NCBI GenBank assembly: GCA_002633005.1
Contig: NMRA01000458.1
Span: 208,260-272,259, forward strand
Direction of reading: 5' to 3'
DNA from: Phoronis australis
Taxonomy: Eukaryota; Phoronida; Phoronidae
Length of the DNA: 64,000 bases
The notes beneath the pieces were generated by a model that worked only from the letters and a program-made list of their open reading frames with translations, was not told the DNA's origin and did no database searches. Made by a program: the position numbers and the translations under genes. Position 1 is the stretch's first letter. Each line of letters opens with the position of its first letter. Positions 1-13,700 of the stretch are shown one piece after another.

Positions 1-1145
1 GGAACATGCCATATTTCATAAAAATCTGTCAAGGAACTTCAGAGAAACAAAGGAAAACAGAATAAAATGAAATTGCCACTAGTGAGCACAGTGTCCGTTG
101 GATCCGCCTGAAAGTCATAGTCGTCTGTTGTTATCTTCATATAAATACACTTACTAAATTTAGTAAAGATCCTGCAGTGGGTTTAGGAGATACAACTATG
201 GGCGCAAAACAAAACTACCACTAGGAGGCGCCACAGTAGTCAGTCACCATCATCAAAGGTCGTCTTCACACTGAGAACATATATGCCAATTTTCAAATGA
301 TTTGGTTGATACAGGGGTGGACATCAAAACCAAGATTTGAAAACAGCAAAAATGGCCACTAGGTGGTGCAAAATACCTCGATTCCATTCAAAAACAGGAA
401 GATAGCGTCATCACACCAATAGATGCCTATATTTAAAATTTTATGAAAATCTGTTGAGGACCTTTGAAGATACAGAGTTAAACAAAAAAAAAAACTAAAA
501 TTGCCACTAGGAGGTACACCAGTAGTTGGATCTGTCCGAAAGTCATCGTCGTCCGTTGTTAACATCATTTAAATATACTTTCTAAATTTTGTAAAGATCC
601 TGCTAACAGTTTAGGAGATATAGCCATAGGCGCAAAAAAAACTGCCACTAGGAGGTGCCACAGTAGTCAAAATCGTGGGAAAATCATCGTTAACTGTCTT
701 CTTAACAGTAAGCACATACATGCCAATTTTCACAAGCATCCTTTGAGCTTTGGTTGATAGAGGGGTGGACGCAAAAAAACAGACTCAAAAACAGTAAAAA
801 TGGCCATTAGGTGGTGCAGACTACGTCGAATCCATCCGAAAAAGCAAGGATAGCATCATCTCACTAATAGGTGCCTACATACCAAATTTCAAGAAAATCC
901 GTTCAGGACTTTTGAAGATACGAAGGTAAGCGTAAAAAACTAAAATTGCCACTAGGGGGCACACCGGTAGTCGGATCCATCCGAAAGCTCGCTCATGCCG
1001 TCCCATTCATGAATGGAACATATGTGCCAAATTTCATGAACGTATGTCAAAGGCTTTTGGAGATAGAGAAGTGGACGCCGGACGCCGCCTGGACGGAGAT
1101 GACAGCATAATGCGCCCACATATAAATATGTCGGCGCATAAAAAA
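1..1145. repeat. Array of ~145-bp monomers with CTCF-like cores (copy 1)
   Basis: Seven cores of the form GCCACTAGGNGGC start at 75, 217, 355, 503, 644, 803 and 948, spaced 138-159 bases. Monomer types alternate (ATGGCCACTAGGTGGTGCA; ATTGCCACTAGGGGGCAC; ACTGCCACTAGGAGGTGCC), giving a higher-order repeat of about 447 bases. The array runs off the left edge and ends at 1,111-1,140 in an imperfect hairpin (TGCGCCCACATAT / ATATGTCGGCGCA). It lies in the intron downstream of exon w31. Confidence 0.85.
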
Positions 1146-1460
1146 TGAATTGCAAATGCATAAACGTGTTATACCCAAAGTCAGAACCCAAAGACTCACC
1201 ACTTATCTAGGCAAGTTAGACTAACAATCTACAAAATTTTATACAAAGTTCTTCAAGAGGAACAATGTCTCAGCTCAACGGTTATTTTTTCTTGATTTGC
1301 AACTAACTGAATGTCTAGTTCCCATTCTGTTTAAACTTTGTTCTCCTGCAAAGGTCAACATTATGACACCACACAATATTGTACATTGGTACATTGTGAT
1401 ACATCTAAATAAAGCTCAGGTTCAGCTGATGGAATCCATAACTGTATCCAACAAACACAC

Positions 1461-1713
1461 CGACTCAAACTGTGGAAAGGTGGCTCTGAGTTCTGCTTCC
1501 TCCCTCTCCTGCTCAGACCTCGCATCACCGTGACTCGTGTAGTGATACAAGCTAGTCTCTGCCATCTCTTTCTGACGTCTCGCCTCTTCCCGATCTTGCC
1601 ACGAGGCTACATACTTGTGTAGCACCAGAGAGAACACAAAGAGGGAGTGTTCATCAAGTCTCTTACTTGTGACAATGTGATTCCTGACATTCATTAGTGC
1701 AATGTCCAGTAAC
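1461..1713 (-). CDS. MDN1: midasin exon w31 (leftmost in window)
   Basis: Begins by completing an Arg codon (RLLDIALMNVRNHI) and contains WQDREEARRQKEMAETSLYH and HGDARSEQEREEAELRATFP. The charged block after YTSHGD matches the vertebrate midasin segment near residue 3,500. The donor is TCG/GTGTGT, phase 0. The next exon is outside the window. Confidence 0.92.
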
Positions 1714-4700
1714 CTATGAAAAAGGCCAGAAAAAATACACAGACATAGCACCCTCGTATCAATTTTACAAGACATACTAGAGATTAAGATTGCACGAATG
1801 TAAAATACTGCTGAGTTCCAAAACTAAGGAAAAGCAAAACCTAGTCATGTGACTAATATTGTTTCAATGAACATATTGCATTTATTTAGTCAAAATCAAG
1901 TAGGTAAATGTCACTGTCAGATAATAGTGATAATTCTTTCACATTCAATTGTCTACAACGCTATACATCACGTCTCATCACGTTACCACAATGTTTATCA
2001 TCTTTTATACATTCTTATATTCACAAATTAAAGTATTGAATTTGCCAAAAATAAGAAAATTGAAGACAACTGATGTTATGCAAGGTTTATTAACACAGAC
2101 TGTGTCTTTCAACATACCAGTTACAAGATTCAGTTGTCAATAAATAAATTCTCAAAACTCACTAATTAATGTACTGTCAGACAAAATAGTACAGGTATCC
2201 TGATGAAAAACAATCATCTTCCAGCGTTACCCATGACCAAACTATGATTTTGAATCGCTACTTTACGACGAACAGGTTCCATCAGGAATGGGAAGAAATT
2301 TCAAGAAAAATATTGGAAACAACTTGTTAGAAGAATGTGTTTAATTCTCAAAGGAGGAAGTAATTATGCAATTTCTGCAGGAGACAGGTGAAATCACTAA
2401 AATAGGACTTAGTATCCTTAGAAAGTTTACCTGGACTGGATCTGTGACTCACTACGAGCTTTACATTCAACTTGCGTCCGAAGCCTAGCCAGGAATGTGG
2501 GCAACTGACTGTTGACTAACTGATGACACAGCGACAGTAAATTGGGACAACTCTCACAGAGGTTGGGAAATCGAATCAGAGTTTCAAGAATGACTTGAGG
2601 GTAGAATGGCTGAAAATGAACAACTAAACATTGGTGGGAATTAAGCAGATTTTGAACTGGTCTGGTCACTTATAGCGTGAATGGCCAACATATCCCACTC
2701 TGAGGTCAACATTTGTGGCAAAAACTTCAAGTATATTTATTACTTTTATCAATTATTATCATGATAATTATAACTACCATCAATTGTTGCATAGCACCTC
2801 TGGAAATAGAATGTTTAATAACTGACTTGAAAAAATGAAAGTGTGTGCCAAACCCAGTCAAAAACAAAGCATTTGGAACACAGCTAGCCACATATGGAAG
2901 TGCACTACACATGGTACAATTGTTAAAGCACAAATAACAACAGAAACTATTAGTAACTTGTGACTTAATAACATTTACAACTAGTATATAATATCTCAAC
3001 TAGTTACTAACTCAGATAAGTGTTTTTGGGCTTGGAAAAAATGACATTGCTTGAGACCATGCCCGGGGCATAAAATGATAAGCCAACTTGAACGCCTGGT
3101 GTCAAGCAATAACAAATTGTCAGTTCTGACCAAGCACTGAAACCATCTCAAACTTGACTAAGGGATAATTTTAGACAAATTTCAGTAAAATGTCTAAATC
3201 AAGAGTTAGTTTTTGTGCAATAAGTTGAGTTTATTGTTGCTCTATAATTAACTCCACTGTACTAAGATGTGGTAGGAGTCATATGACGCAACTCAAACAC
3301 AAGTAAACCCAGACATACCTCACTCAGACTTGAGCCTGGGTTCATCGTCTGCCTCAGGGCTGCCTTCTCAGTCACGTGACACAAGGTTGACAGGCCATGC
3401 ATCAGCTGCGTAAGAATTGATTAATTCTAGTTGAGGTTAAAGTTTTGTTGCCCTTAAGTTTTAACCTTGACAAATGTTAACACTTACATTCTACTTCGCA
3501 AGCTACACCCACAAAATTTTCATTCTAATCACTAAAGAAATGCTTTGATGTACTGTCATCATTTGCTAGCTCTAGTTACACAGCTAAGGCTTTACGTTTT
3601 CTGCAGCCAGTAATTGGTCAGATCATGAATAACGACATCTGACTTCCAGGCAGCAGGAATAAAAAGTGATATTCTATAGCTAACCAATGAATGTCACCTT
3701 ATAACAGAAATGACCACATTGCATTTTAGCCAGCAGAGGACAATATCAGAGGTCGGGTAACAATTGTCAACGTACAGCATCCATATCCTAAATGAGTCTA
3801 AAATCAGTTTATGTTAAGTTTAAAATTACAACATTTACCTTCTGTAGCTTACTTCAATAGGTTGTCGGTCATATTTAGAACTATGTGCCTAGATTCAATT
3901 TTTTTCAAAAAATGCTTTATTCACAACATACTTCACATAGGTGATTATAACTATGTTTCACTTACAGGTGTGGGCGCCAATCTCTGCTTAATGTGTGAGT
4001 GTTTCACACATCTGTGCATGTCATACACCTCATTTCAGATATAGGCATAGCTTCACAAAAAGGTGCACAGACCTAAATATGTGCAGACAGATGTCCCTTT
4101 TACAAGTTGAAATTCAATGGTTGAAAACAAAAACAACTGAGAAAATTGTTCCAACTAATCGATGAAGTATTAACAAAGACTGGTACTAAATCTATTTTCC
4201 TATTACTCTATAACACATTAACTGTGTCATATTGTTAAAGATTATTTGCATATGGAAAAAACTATAATTCCATTCACCTGAGATAGCCCAGCTAGGAAGG
4301 GCACCAACACATCTCTGTACAGTGGGAAGTCTTCACTCATCTGATTGAGAAACTGCTCGTGATTTCTCAGCATTATGGTTACCTGACTGGTGAACCCGTC
4401 CACCTTATTAACATCTCCCCTGCTGATGCACGACCAAATATGGTCAAAATTCGAGATGACTGACATGATCTGTTCATAGCCTCCCATTGTTGCCATAAAT
4501 TGATGTGTAGCCTGCAGTATCTCACTGAACTGAAATATATAATCAACATGAACTTATAACTGTTTTTATGCACTGACAACCTTCAGGGCTTGGAATGACC
4601 AATGACAAAAAACACGGAAACTTTGAAACTTTTACGGCCCAAATCATGCCCGATAACCAGCCTTGAAATGGTCAATGTGAACCTTTCCCCGACAAAAATC

Positions 4701-7700
4701 GGGAGGACTAAAAAAAAAAACAAAAAAAAACATTACCACCATCAGTAGCATGCGTCTGCGTCCTTTTAGCTCGCCCGTCCACTCCCAACCCACACATTTT
4801 TGGCTGCAGAGCGGTAGTATTTGTCGCCGCGCTTAACAATAACACGAGACGCCATTGAAAATTCCACCACGCTGTCCCAGATGCCCCGGCAATGTTGACA
4901 ATTTACGTTCCTCCGAAACATAAAGAGCAACTTCCGCTTTTCGAGGTGAACGTCGTCTGCATTGCCGCGGTAAGAAAGGAATTTGCCACGGAAATTTTAT
5001 ATCAAATCCGATTTTTTTACGCGGAAATATTATAAAAAAAGCGGAAAGCACATTTGAAAAAAGCGGAAATCCGCGTTTCCGCGGAAAATTCCAAGCCCTG
5101 ATCCTTAAAGAGCCCATTGAGATCAGTTTTGTTAGGCTACTAAATATTCTAAATAACTTTGTAAAGGTGTGGTACAAACTCTAATCAGTCGTAATGTAGG
5201 CTAATGCTGAATATTCAGCAGATCCGGTTTTTTGTTCTTGGTTTGATGAACAATAACACAATGAATAATGCTTTGCAGTAACTTTAATGAGAATATTACA
5301 AAGTTCAATGTAGCTGCATTCAAGATGTATCCTATAGAGATGCCATTAAGAAACATCATTATCAAACAACAAATGAGCTCACAGGGACTTTAAACTCACC
5401 AACACTTTAAATGTAATTATATAATTTGAAAACAAAAATGGAATCAAATGCAATTCATAGAACAGTCAAATCACAAAATGCATTATTAAGGCACCCAGTG
5501 TTCTTACACAGGACTTTCATCTAACACTTTTGAAGCAAAATACTTTTACCCTATGTAAGATTATATTTTTCAGACAATTAATTTGACAAAGTAGTGTCTA
5601 TTAAAAAGCCAAGCATTTTGACATATGAAGTCTGGCATCTTATTTCCAATTCTAACCTGTGATGGGACTGGTCTAACAGCTGTTCTTGCCTCTAGCTCCG
5701 TAACACAGTCCTGCAGATGTATCTTATTGACCAACTGATGCTTAATACGTGGATGGACATCACGACCTGTGAAGTCGAGTGGCTTGCCAGTCAACAGATG
5801 GCACTGCCAGTCTCGTACGCTCATCTCAGTCTCAATGTCAGCAATCTGTCACATAGAAGTAGAAGCAAAAATTAAACTGCCTTCTACAAAGACAACACAA
5901 CAAATGGATTTTCGTTCAGTTCAGACAGGTTAGTATTACTTGAGTTTCAACCCAGGCTTCTAACACATGGCATACAGGCACCAGAAACCATGCAAAGAGG
6001 AGTATGCAGCTGCAGCACTCAGCTACGTTATAGATAATCATCTTCACATTATACTCACGCTAATTTGGAATTGTACCAAAAGGTGAGTGAAGTCATCTGC
6101 CAAGATTTAGAGAACTCCGAGGGCTAGAGTTAAACGGAAAGTGACTTATACATTTAGTATTGATGATGTGCTAAATATTAGTCACAATAATGTTTTCAAA
6201 ACATACAGGCTGGAAGACAATGTTGTCACATTATCACAGCCGTTCTACACTTACTAAGTAGATACAAAAATGTTTGACAGTCAAGTGATTTTACAGTCCA
6301 TTTTTTGTAAAAATCGCTTAACTTCTTTTCAGCATTTATTGATTTTCAATTCGTACATCAAATCGTAGTCTAATTAATCCTTACTAGTCAATTAATCTAG
6401 ATCTACACTCATCCACTAATAAATACTAAACAAAGTAAGTTGCGCATACCATTAAAAGGTTGCGCAGCAAAGAGTTGTAATTACGGACATTTTTGCAAGG
6501 CAACAAATTACCGGATTAGTTAGCAATCAAGATCATATTCTCTCTACTATACAGAAGTGACATAAAATTATTTTTCAAAGTGTAAAACAAAATCTGCAAC
6601 TACAGTATAAAATTTTTTTTCATGCAACAGCCCCTAGAACCCCCGGATGACTATGGGTCACCAGTCAGTATTAGTTATGAAAGATTCATTACAGATCTAG
6701 GGAAAAAATATTTCAATGCATTTCTTCAAGCACCTTACCTCCTCCTTCATAAAATTCAGTTTTACAGCATGTTTGTAGGCTGGATCCACAGGACCTTGAG
6801 GAGCTAGTAGGGCCATCTGTAGGAGACCCACAAGTGCCCATGCCCGTCCAATCACAGCCAAGCACTTCAATTCACTCTGATCAAATTTAGGCAAATCAGT
6901 GACAACCGATCTGTAGCAAGACTCCAGCAAAGCAACATTTTGTTCTGGAAACAGTTTATGCTGCTTGATATGGGAGATAACTCCAACTGCCACATCTCCT
7001 GTTAGTGTTTCTAAAACAGGTAGTGCTTCAGTTTGCAGGGCGCCAGCGATACTGTGAACCAGCTTGAAGAAGCTGGACTTTAACGACTGCCTATTAATTT
7101 CCCTGTAAATAGGAAATTGTTTTTAAACAAAATAAATCAACATGGGGTAAACAAACACATGAACCATAAAAGCTTTGTTGCCTACCTAAACCATGAGATT
7201 TGCAGCACCCCTAGTTGAAAAAATACTTATTTTCTAAAATCTAAAAATAATGTCGAGGATGCCTTCACCTTTTGATAGGACTATTTACGGCCAGAGTTTT
7301 CAGTTCACCCAGTTCATCAGAAAGGGTAACCATGTTATCTAACCAATAATCTACGAAAACACAAAAATGCTATTAAAATCTACCTGATATCTAAATCATT
7401 GCTGTGTAAAGGAGCAACACATGCCCACAACTTCCCACTAATGGCCTGCAGCTGCTTTTTCTTGGTTTCAAAACTGTCCAATATCATGTTGATGTGGGTC
7501 CTGTTCCCATGGACACCATCAACAGGAGACAAATGATGAAACAGGAGAAATGACAGGACTGGAGAGTAAAGAGACAAGGTCTTCTAAAAATGAAACAAAA
7601 AACAATAATTTACAAAAATGAGACATTCAATCAAATGGCAGCTTAGATTTATTTCACTCATTCTGTTTGTGGAACAAAAACAAAATACCCATTAACTATA

Positions 7701-10700
7701 AACTTCAACGCAACTAATTGCACCAAGGACAAGATATAAGACACCCTCATCCAGTCAGTGTCAATGTATAGGGGCAGTGACATTTGAATGGGAGTGCATG
7801 ATCTTTATTTACTTCAGACTGTAACAAAAGTCAATGCTTACAATCATCAAGATTACTGAAGAAAGCAGACTAAACAAAAATGGATGTCAATGTGATACGG
7901 ACTAATGTCCATTGCTAATGAATAATTGGTCATTTCAGTAGTAATCTCCAATAAAATTTCAAATCTTTTTACCTTCAGCATTACCAAAAAGATTTGCATA
8001 AAAAATACTACACGCTAGCAGTACAGAAATTTGTAACCTATTTGACACACTATAAACCAGGGAATTGTCTAATTTTTCAATAAAAGCCTATTAGTATAAT
8101 TTGTACAGAGAAGATGTGAAAAAAACAGTTTGCGAAACTTTCCATGATTATTATCAGCAAGGTAATAAGACTTTGAAAAATCAAAAATTACCTTAGTGGC
8201 AAATAAATGAACAGCTACAATGAAGAGATGAGATCTCTAAGAACTATGTGACATGCGCACAAAACAGGCCATAAAAGTCCAGTACAAATCAACTTACCAA
8301 TAACATTAAACATTACTTACCCTTTGGACAGACCCAGCATAAGCCAAATCACTATGAATTTTGACATCCGTCCACTGTGCACGAGAGGTCATTGCAGGTG
8401 ACTTCTGCAGCGAATCAAAACAAGCCATCATGACATCAGAACAGAAAGGCTGCAGTCGCTCGTGATAACTGCTATCCGTCACCAAGGTGAACAAACAACG
8501 TTTCCATGGAGACATGAGACAAGAGGATTCATAGTACTGCTGCAAAAACTGGTTATCCACTGGCCGTGCTTCGATTACACACTGGAGGGCCGAGAAGCTG
8601 ACAAGCAAGCAGAAGTAGTCATTGACAGGAAGTAAAGCCAGGGAGTCAGACTCTCCTGTAGATGTCTCTGCATGTATCCGTCCAAACTCTTCACATTCTG
8701 TAACCAGTTCACCCAGCAAATCTAAAATAAAATTCAGTATACTTTCAATAATGAAACAGTAGTTCAATTTTTGTTGAAATTGATTTCAAAATATTCAACT
8801 AGCATGACAATGCTAAAAATTGCAGAAGGTAAAAATTTATTAACACTTTAATTTACAATACAGTTGACAACAAATGGCCAGGTTCAAAAAAGAAATTCAA
8901 TTATTTTAAGATTTCTGTTCAATTGTGATCTTGCATATATCGTAGTAGTATACAAAACAGGCTCATCACTTGGCAAGGTGCAAGATTAACACTTTAGAAA
9001 GTATTTATTTAAAACATAGTATTACCTAACTAAGAACCACATCAGTAGGTCATAGTTCTACCAGCTATGTAATACAAATCTATTTTGTAAAGAAATAAAA
9101 AATACAAACCTTCCTCAACGCTATCACTTTTGAGAAGTTTCATGAAGAGCTGACAAGCTTTGTTACATGCAATTTTAACCTTCGTCATTTTGTCTGCGGT
9201 AAGTCTAAGACAGCTCGTGTTCACTTCCATTGACTTGTTCAAATCAATCAGCTTGCTGAACATCTGAGAAACGGCTTCTGATTTGAAAGGGGGTGGAGGT
9301 CCAAAGTAGTGGCAAACAGACAGGTGCAACTTTGACAGGCGGCTGTCTGACCCAAGCACACTATGTAGTTGATTTACAACACTGCACAGATCAGGTGGCA
9401 TTCTGACAAAAAAAAAATCCGACACCTTTAACACCGAGAACACAAAAATGGTTAAAGCTCATATTAAAAACATTGCAATCTATTCAATTGAAATGTACTT
9501 TACGTACACAAATATTCCCAACTAACACATTTACTGGCCTCCAGTGCCCATCATGTGCATACATATACTTGTTATGATATCTGTATGTTCAACATATTGT
9601 TACATTTCACAACTGTATTGTTTTAAATGAATGCAACTAAATGACATTTTCCATAGCTCTGTACTTTTACAAATAATCATGCCTGGAAAGATTCCTAAAA
9701 TCTGTTAAGTTGTCCTAAGGCCAATTCAGTCTTCTTCAAAATTCCATCAAATGGAATTGACTCCATGTTCTGAAGTCACAGACTGACTGATGCAAACAGC
9801 GGCACACAAACAAAAGCAAATCACAAATCACTTTTTTTCTATGTTTTCTGCATAGACTAAAGATCAAGACTCATTGTTTTCATCGAATATAGCACACAGC
9901 GTTTTCACCATAGAATACAGATGAGATTCATCAATTGAAAGATATTCTTAATTATAAGAAAATTTCAAAACTTACAGAATTAATAAACTCATAAAAAGCA
10001 CAAGATCGTGGTTCTATGTCATTCACATATGGAGGCCACTCTGTTGATATGTTACCAGAAATCCACAGATTTATGAATTGATTAGCAAAAAATACAGTGC
10101 CATGTTGAAAGAGGAGCATCATTTAGGAATGTTGATTTGCCTCAGCATTGGTTTTATGATACTTTAGCTAAAATGAGGTGAAAAGAGTATCTTACACCTC
10201 CTCCCAAAGTTTCGTGGCAGAAGTAAATGTAAGCTACCAGCTGAGATATCACCACGTTATACAGAATACCAGCTGAGATATCACCACGTTATACAGAATG
10301 CAATCTAGGTTCCTTGACTCACATTTCATTGCTAAAGAGCATGGAAAGTGTTTTCTCATGAAGCCAGTTCCAGTGGAGAGAAAGTTGAGGAATAAGTTCT
10401 TTTTTCTGTTCAACTTTCCGTCGGCAGAATTTCAAAAATCTCTTCTTCCATGCCAACGCTCCTAAAGCCTGGAATTCCGAAACATTGCTTAGCTATTCTC
10501 AAAAATGCTTCAAGAAAATTAAACAAGCAAATAGAAGTCTCAGTTGTTAAATATAAAATGTAAAATCAGACATTATATAAATGCATTTTATGTTCTTGTC
10601 AACACAAATATGTTTTCTGTTGCGAACACACCTCTTCCTTATTGATTTTCAATTACTATTTCCACGTCAAGATACTTGAAACAAACTTGATATAGGGCCT

Positions 10701-13700
10701 TTCAATTGTTTTGAAAAAAAAAATATGCCTCAAGCAAAGGAAAACCAATGTGCTGTTACCCAACTTGCTGAAGCTCATACGTCACAAACACACCACACAG
10801 TTTTGGAACACAAAACAAACAAGAGCAACGCAGTGCGTTGAAATGCGCCCACGAATGCATCGCAAATGGTGTGCTTTTAGGGTTGTTTATTTGTATCATT
10901 AAAATGGCCACTAGATGTTGCAAAATACGTCGAAGCCGTTTGAAAACCAAAAACATGTCCTCATTTCTTTAAAAGAATGCCATTTACCAAATTTAATTAA
11001 AATTTACCGAGGAATTTCAGAGAAACAGAGGAAAAGAAATTGCCACTAGGGGGCACAATGTTCATTGGATCTGTCTAAAAGTCGACATTTTCTCTTATTA
11101 ACTTCATATAAATTCACGTGCTAAATTTAATAAAGATCCTGCAGAGGGCTTACGAGATACAGTTATGGGTGCAAAAAAACAAAACTGCCACTAGGAGGTG
11201 CCACAGTCATCAAAAATCATTGTGAACCGTCCCCTTCATAGAAAGTACATACATGCCAAATTTCACAATCACCCTTAGACTGGTTTGGTTGACAGAGGGA
11301 CGAACGCCGCAAAACAGACTCAAAAACAACAAAAATGGCCACTAGGTGGCGCAAAAAACCTTGAATCAACCCAAAGATGAATGGCTAGCGTCACCTCACT
11401 AATGGATGTCTATGTGCCAAATTTTGTGGAAATCCGTTGAGTACATTTGAAGATACAGCGAAAAACGTAAAAAAATAAAACTGCCACTAGGTGGCACACC
11501 GGTAGACTGATCTGTCCGAAAATCGTCATGGTCTGTTGTCAACTTTATATGAATACATTTGCTAAATTTAATAACAATCCTGTAGAGCGTTTAGGAGATA
11601 CAGCCATAGGAGCAAAAACAAACAAAACTACCACTAGGTGGCGCCACAGTAGTTGAAGTCATCGGAAAATAATTGTTGACTGTCTTCTTCATAGTAAGAC
11701 CATACATGCCAATTTTCACAATCATCCTTAGAGTGGTTTGGTTGTTAGAGGAGCCGACGCAAAAAACAACTCAAAAATAGTAAAAATGGCCACTAGATGG
11801 TGCAAAATCCATCGAAGCAATCCGAAAACAGGAGGATAGCATCAACTTAATTACAGATGCCTATGTACCAAAATTTCATGAAAATCGGTTGAAGACCTTT
11901 GAAGATACAGAGGCAATCGTAAAAAACTAAAATTGCCACTAGGGGGCACAGCGATATTCGGGTTAGCCCGAAACTAGTCGCCCCTGTCGTAGACCCCATA
12001 GGACGACACCTGCCAAATTTCAATACGATCCTGCAAGGGGATTAGGAGATACAGCCGCGGATGCCGGACGCCCAGACAGAGATGACGGCAATATGCGACC
12101 ACATATAAATATGTGGGCGCATAATAATCAACTAAGAGTAAAACCTCCATATTCTAGGCTCGCGCTAGCCACTTGCCAGCTCGCAATTGGCGATTTCTGA
12201 GCGGCATTGGTGATGGTAGAGTTAAGTCCATTCGCCAACTTGGCAAATGCTTTCGCGAAATGACAATAAAAAATAATTTCGGGAAACCTACTCGGGTGTC
12301 GACTCACAGTCAGCTTGAATCAAGTCTCGCCGTAAACGACATTCTTACAACGCCAGGAAGAACGAGTTTGTTATCTAGTATTAAATCAAAATACATCACC
12401 TATCATACCTCCTCAGCTCAGAAATGTCACGAGTGTAAAAACAGGGCCCTCGATTATCTGACAGGAAAGGTACCTGTGCCTTCTTAGATGGTAATTTTTT
12501 TAGGGTGACAGGAAAATTCTACCTCCCAATCACCATGAATAGCACCTTGTCACCCTGATGCAAGCCCTCATAGGCTCTGCCTCAAGTAGCCAAAAATAAC
12601 ATTTTGTGCTCTTTCAAATTGTGCGAGTTACAAACGATCCAAACCTCGAGGTTAACTTTTCAATCACTTGAAGTTAATTTTTGGCCTCATGAGGGGAATT
12701 TCGTGTAATTTTCAATACCTTTTGGAGTGGAATGAGTTCGATAATCAGCCCAAAATTAAGGGATTGAGGGCCCTGAAAAAGTTATTGAGAGACTGGGACG
12801 CGTCTGCATTTCGGCAACGGCCAAAAGAAAGCAAGGTAAAGAAAATGGCGATTTGTTACTTATAATAATCAGTTTTATATTCACTACTCTGAATGATGTA
12901 GCTTTATTTTGCATGTCACAATTAGAAATTATGTTAGCGTTTTTTGAACCTAACTGTCTTGCTCATCAAAATGCCCACGTTGGCTGCGTACCCCCATCAT
13001 AACCCAGGGATAGGGGGGAATCCCTGCTAATTTTTTTTAGGTTAACATCAGTGAAGTGCCCATGTGGCCGGCCTGCCCCCACCGTAACCCGGGGATAGGG
13101 GGGACTTCGTGCCCAATTTTTTTAAGGTCAACATCATTTAAATGCCCATGTGGCCAGCATACCCACGCAGTAACTTGGGTATAGGGGGAGCACTGACCAA
13201 ACTTTTAAGGTCATAATAAAACCCATGTTAGCGTCTCTTCTTACAGTTCATATATGAAATACGAAAAACAAAAAGTTCGGCCCGTATAACTGTGTTTTTA
13301 TCAGTTGTGGGAGTTGGGAAAAGAGAATTTAAGTATTTGGCTAATAATTTTTGACAATGGCAAAAAGTTTCAGATGCTTTTAGCCATTTTCGCTAATTAA
13401 GTCTAGCACCAGCCTAAATATTGACAGTAGACAGTCAACGGTAAGAATTCTAATCTTGTTCAAAAGTATTTAAAAGTATAACGCAGCTTTAAATAATTCT
13501 CATTTCAAGCTTTAATCAAAAATAAATAAGAGCAGTAGTACAAAAAGGCAAGTCAATATTCTGTTTTACCTTATTCACTGACTCATCATCCATGGTTTCT
13601 GAATTTGTCACCAGGTGGAGAAGTGCTCTGTCCAGCAGAGTGAAGAGAGGCTTGAGATGTGTCAACACCAGATGGGGTAACTGTGCCTGGTCAAGTAAGC

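Noticed and set aside
4576-5108. 8-bp target duplication for the CAGGGCTTGG-ended element
   Set aside because: The flanks (ACAACCTT and ATCCTTAA) do not match, so I did not use them as evidence.
10462-10468. Nearer acceptor TTTAG for exon w23
   Set aside because: In phase 0 it gives a stop within ten codons. The upstream ATTCCAG acceptor fits both the phase and the conserved protein.
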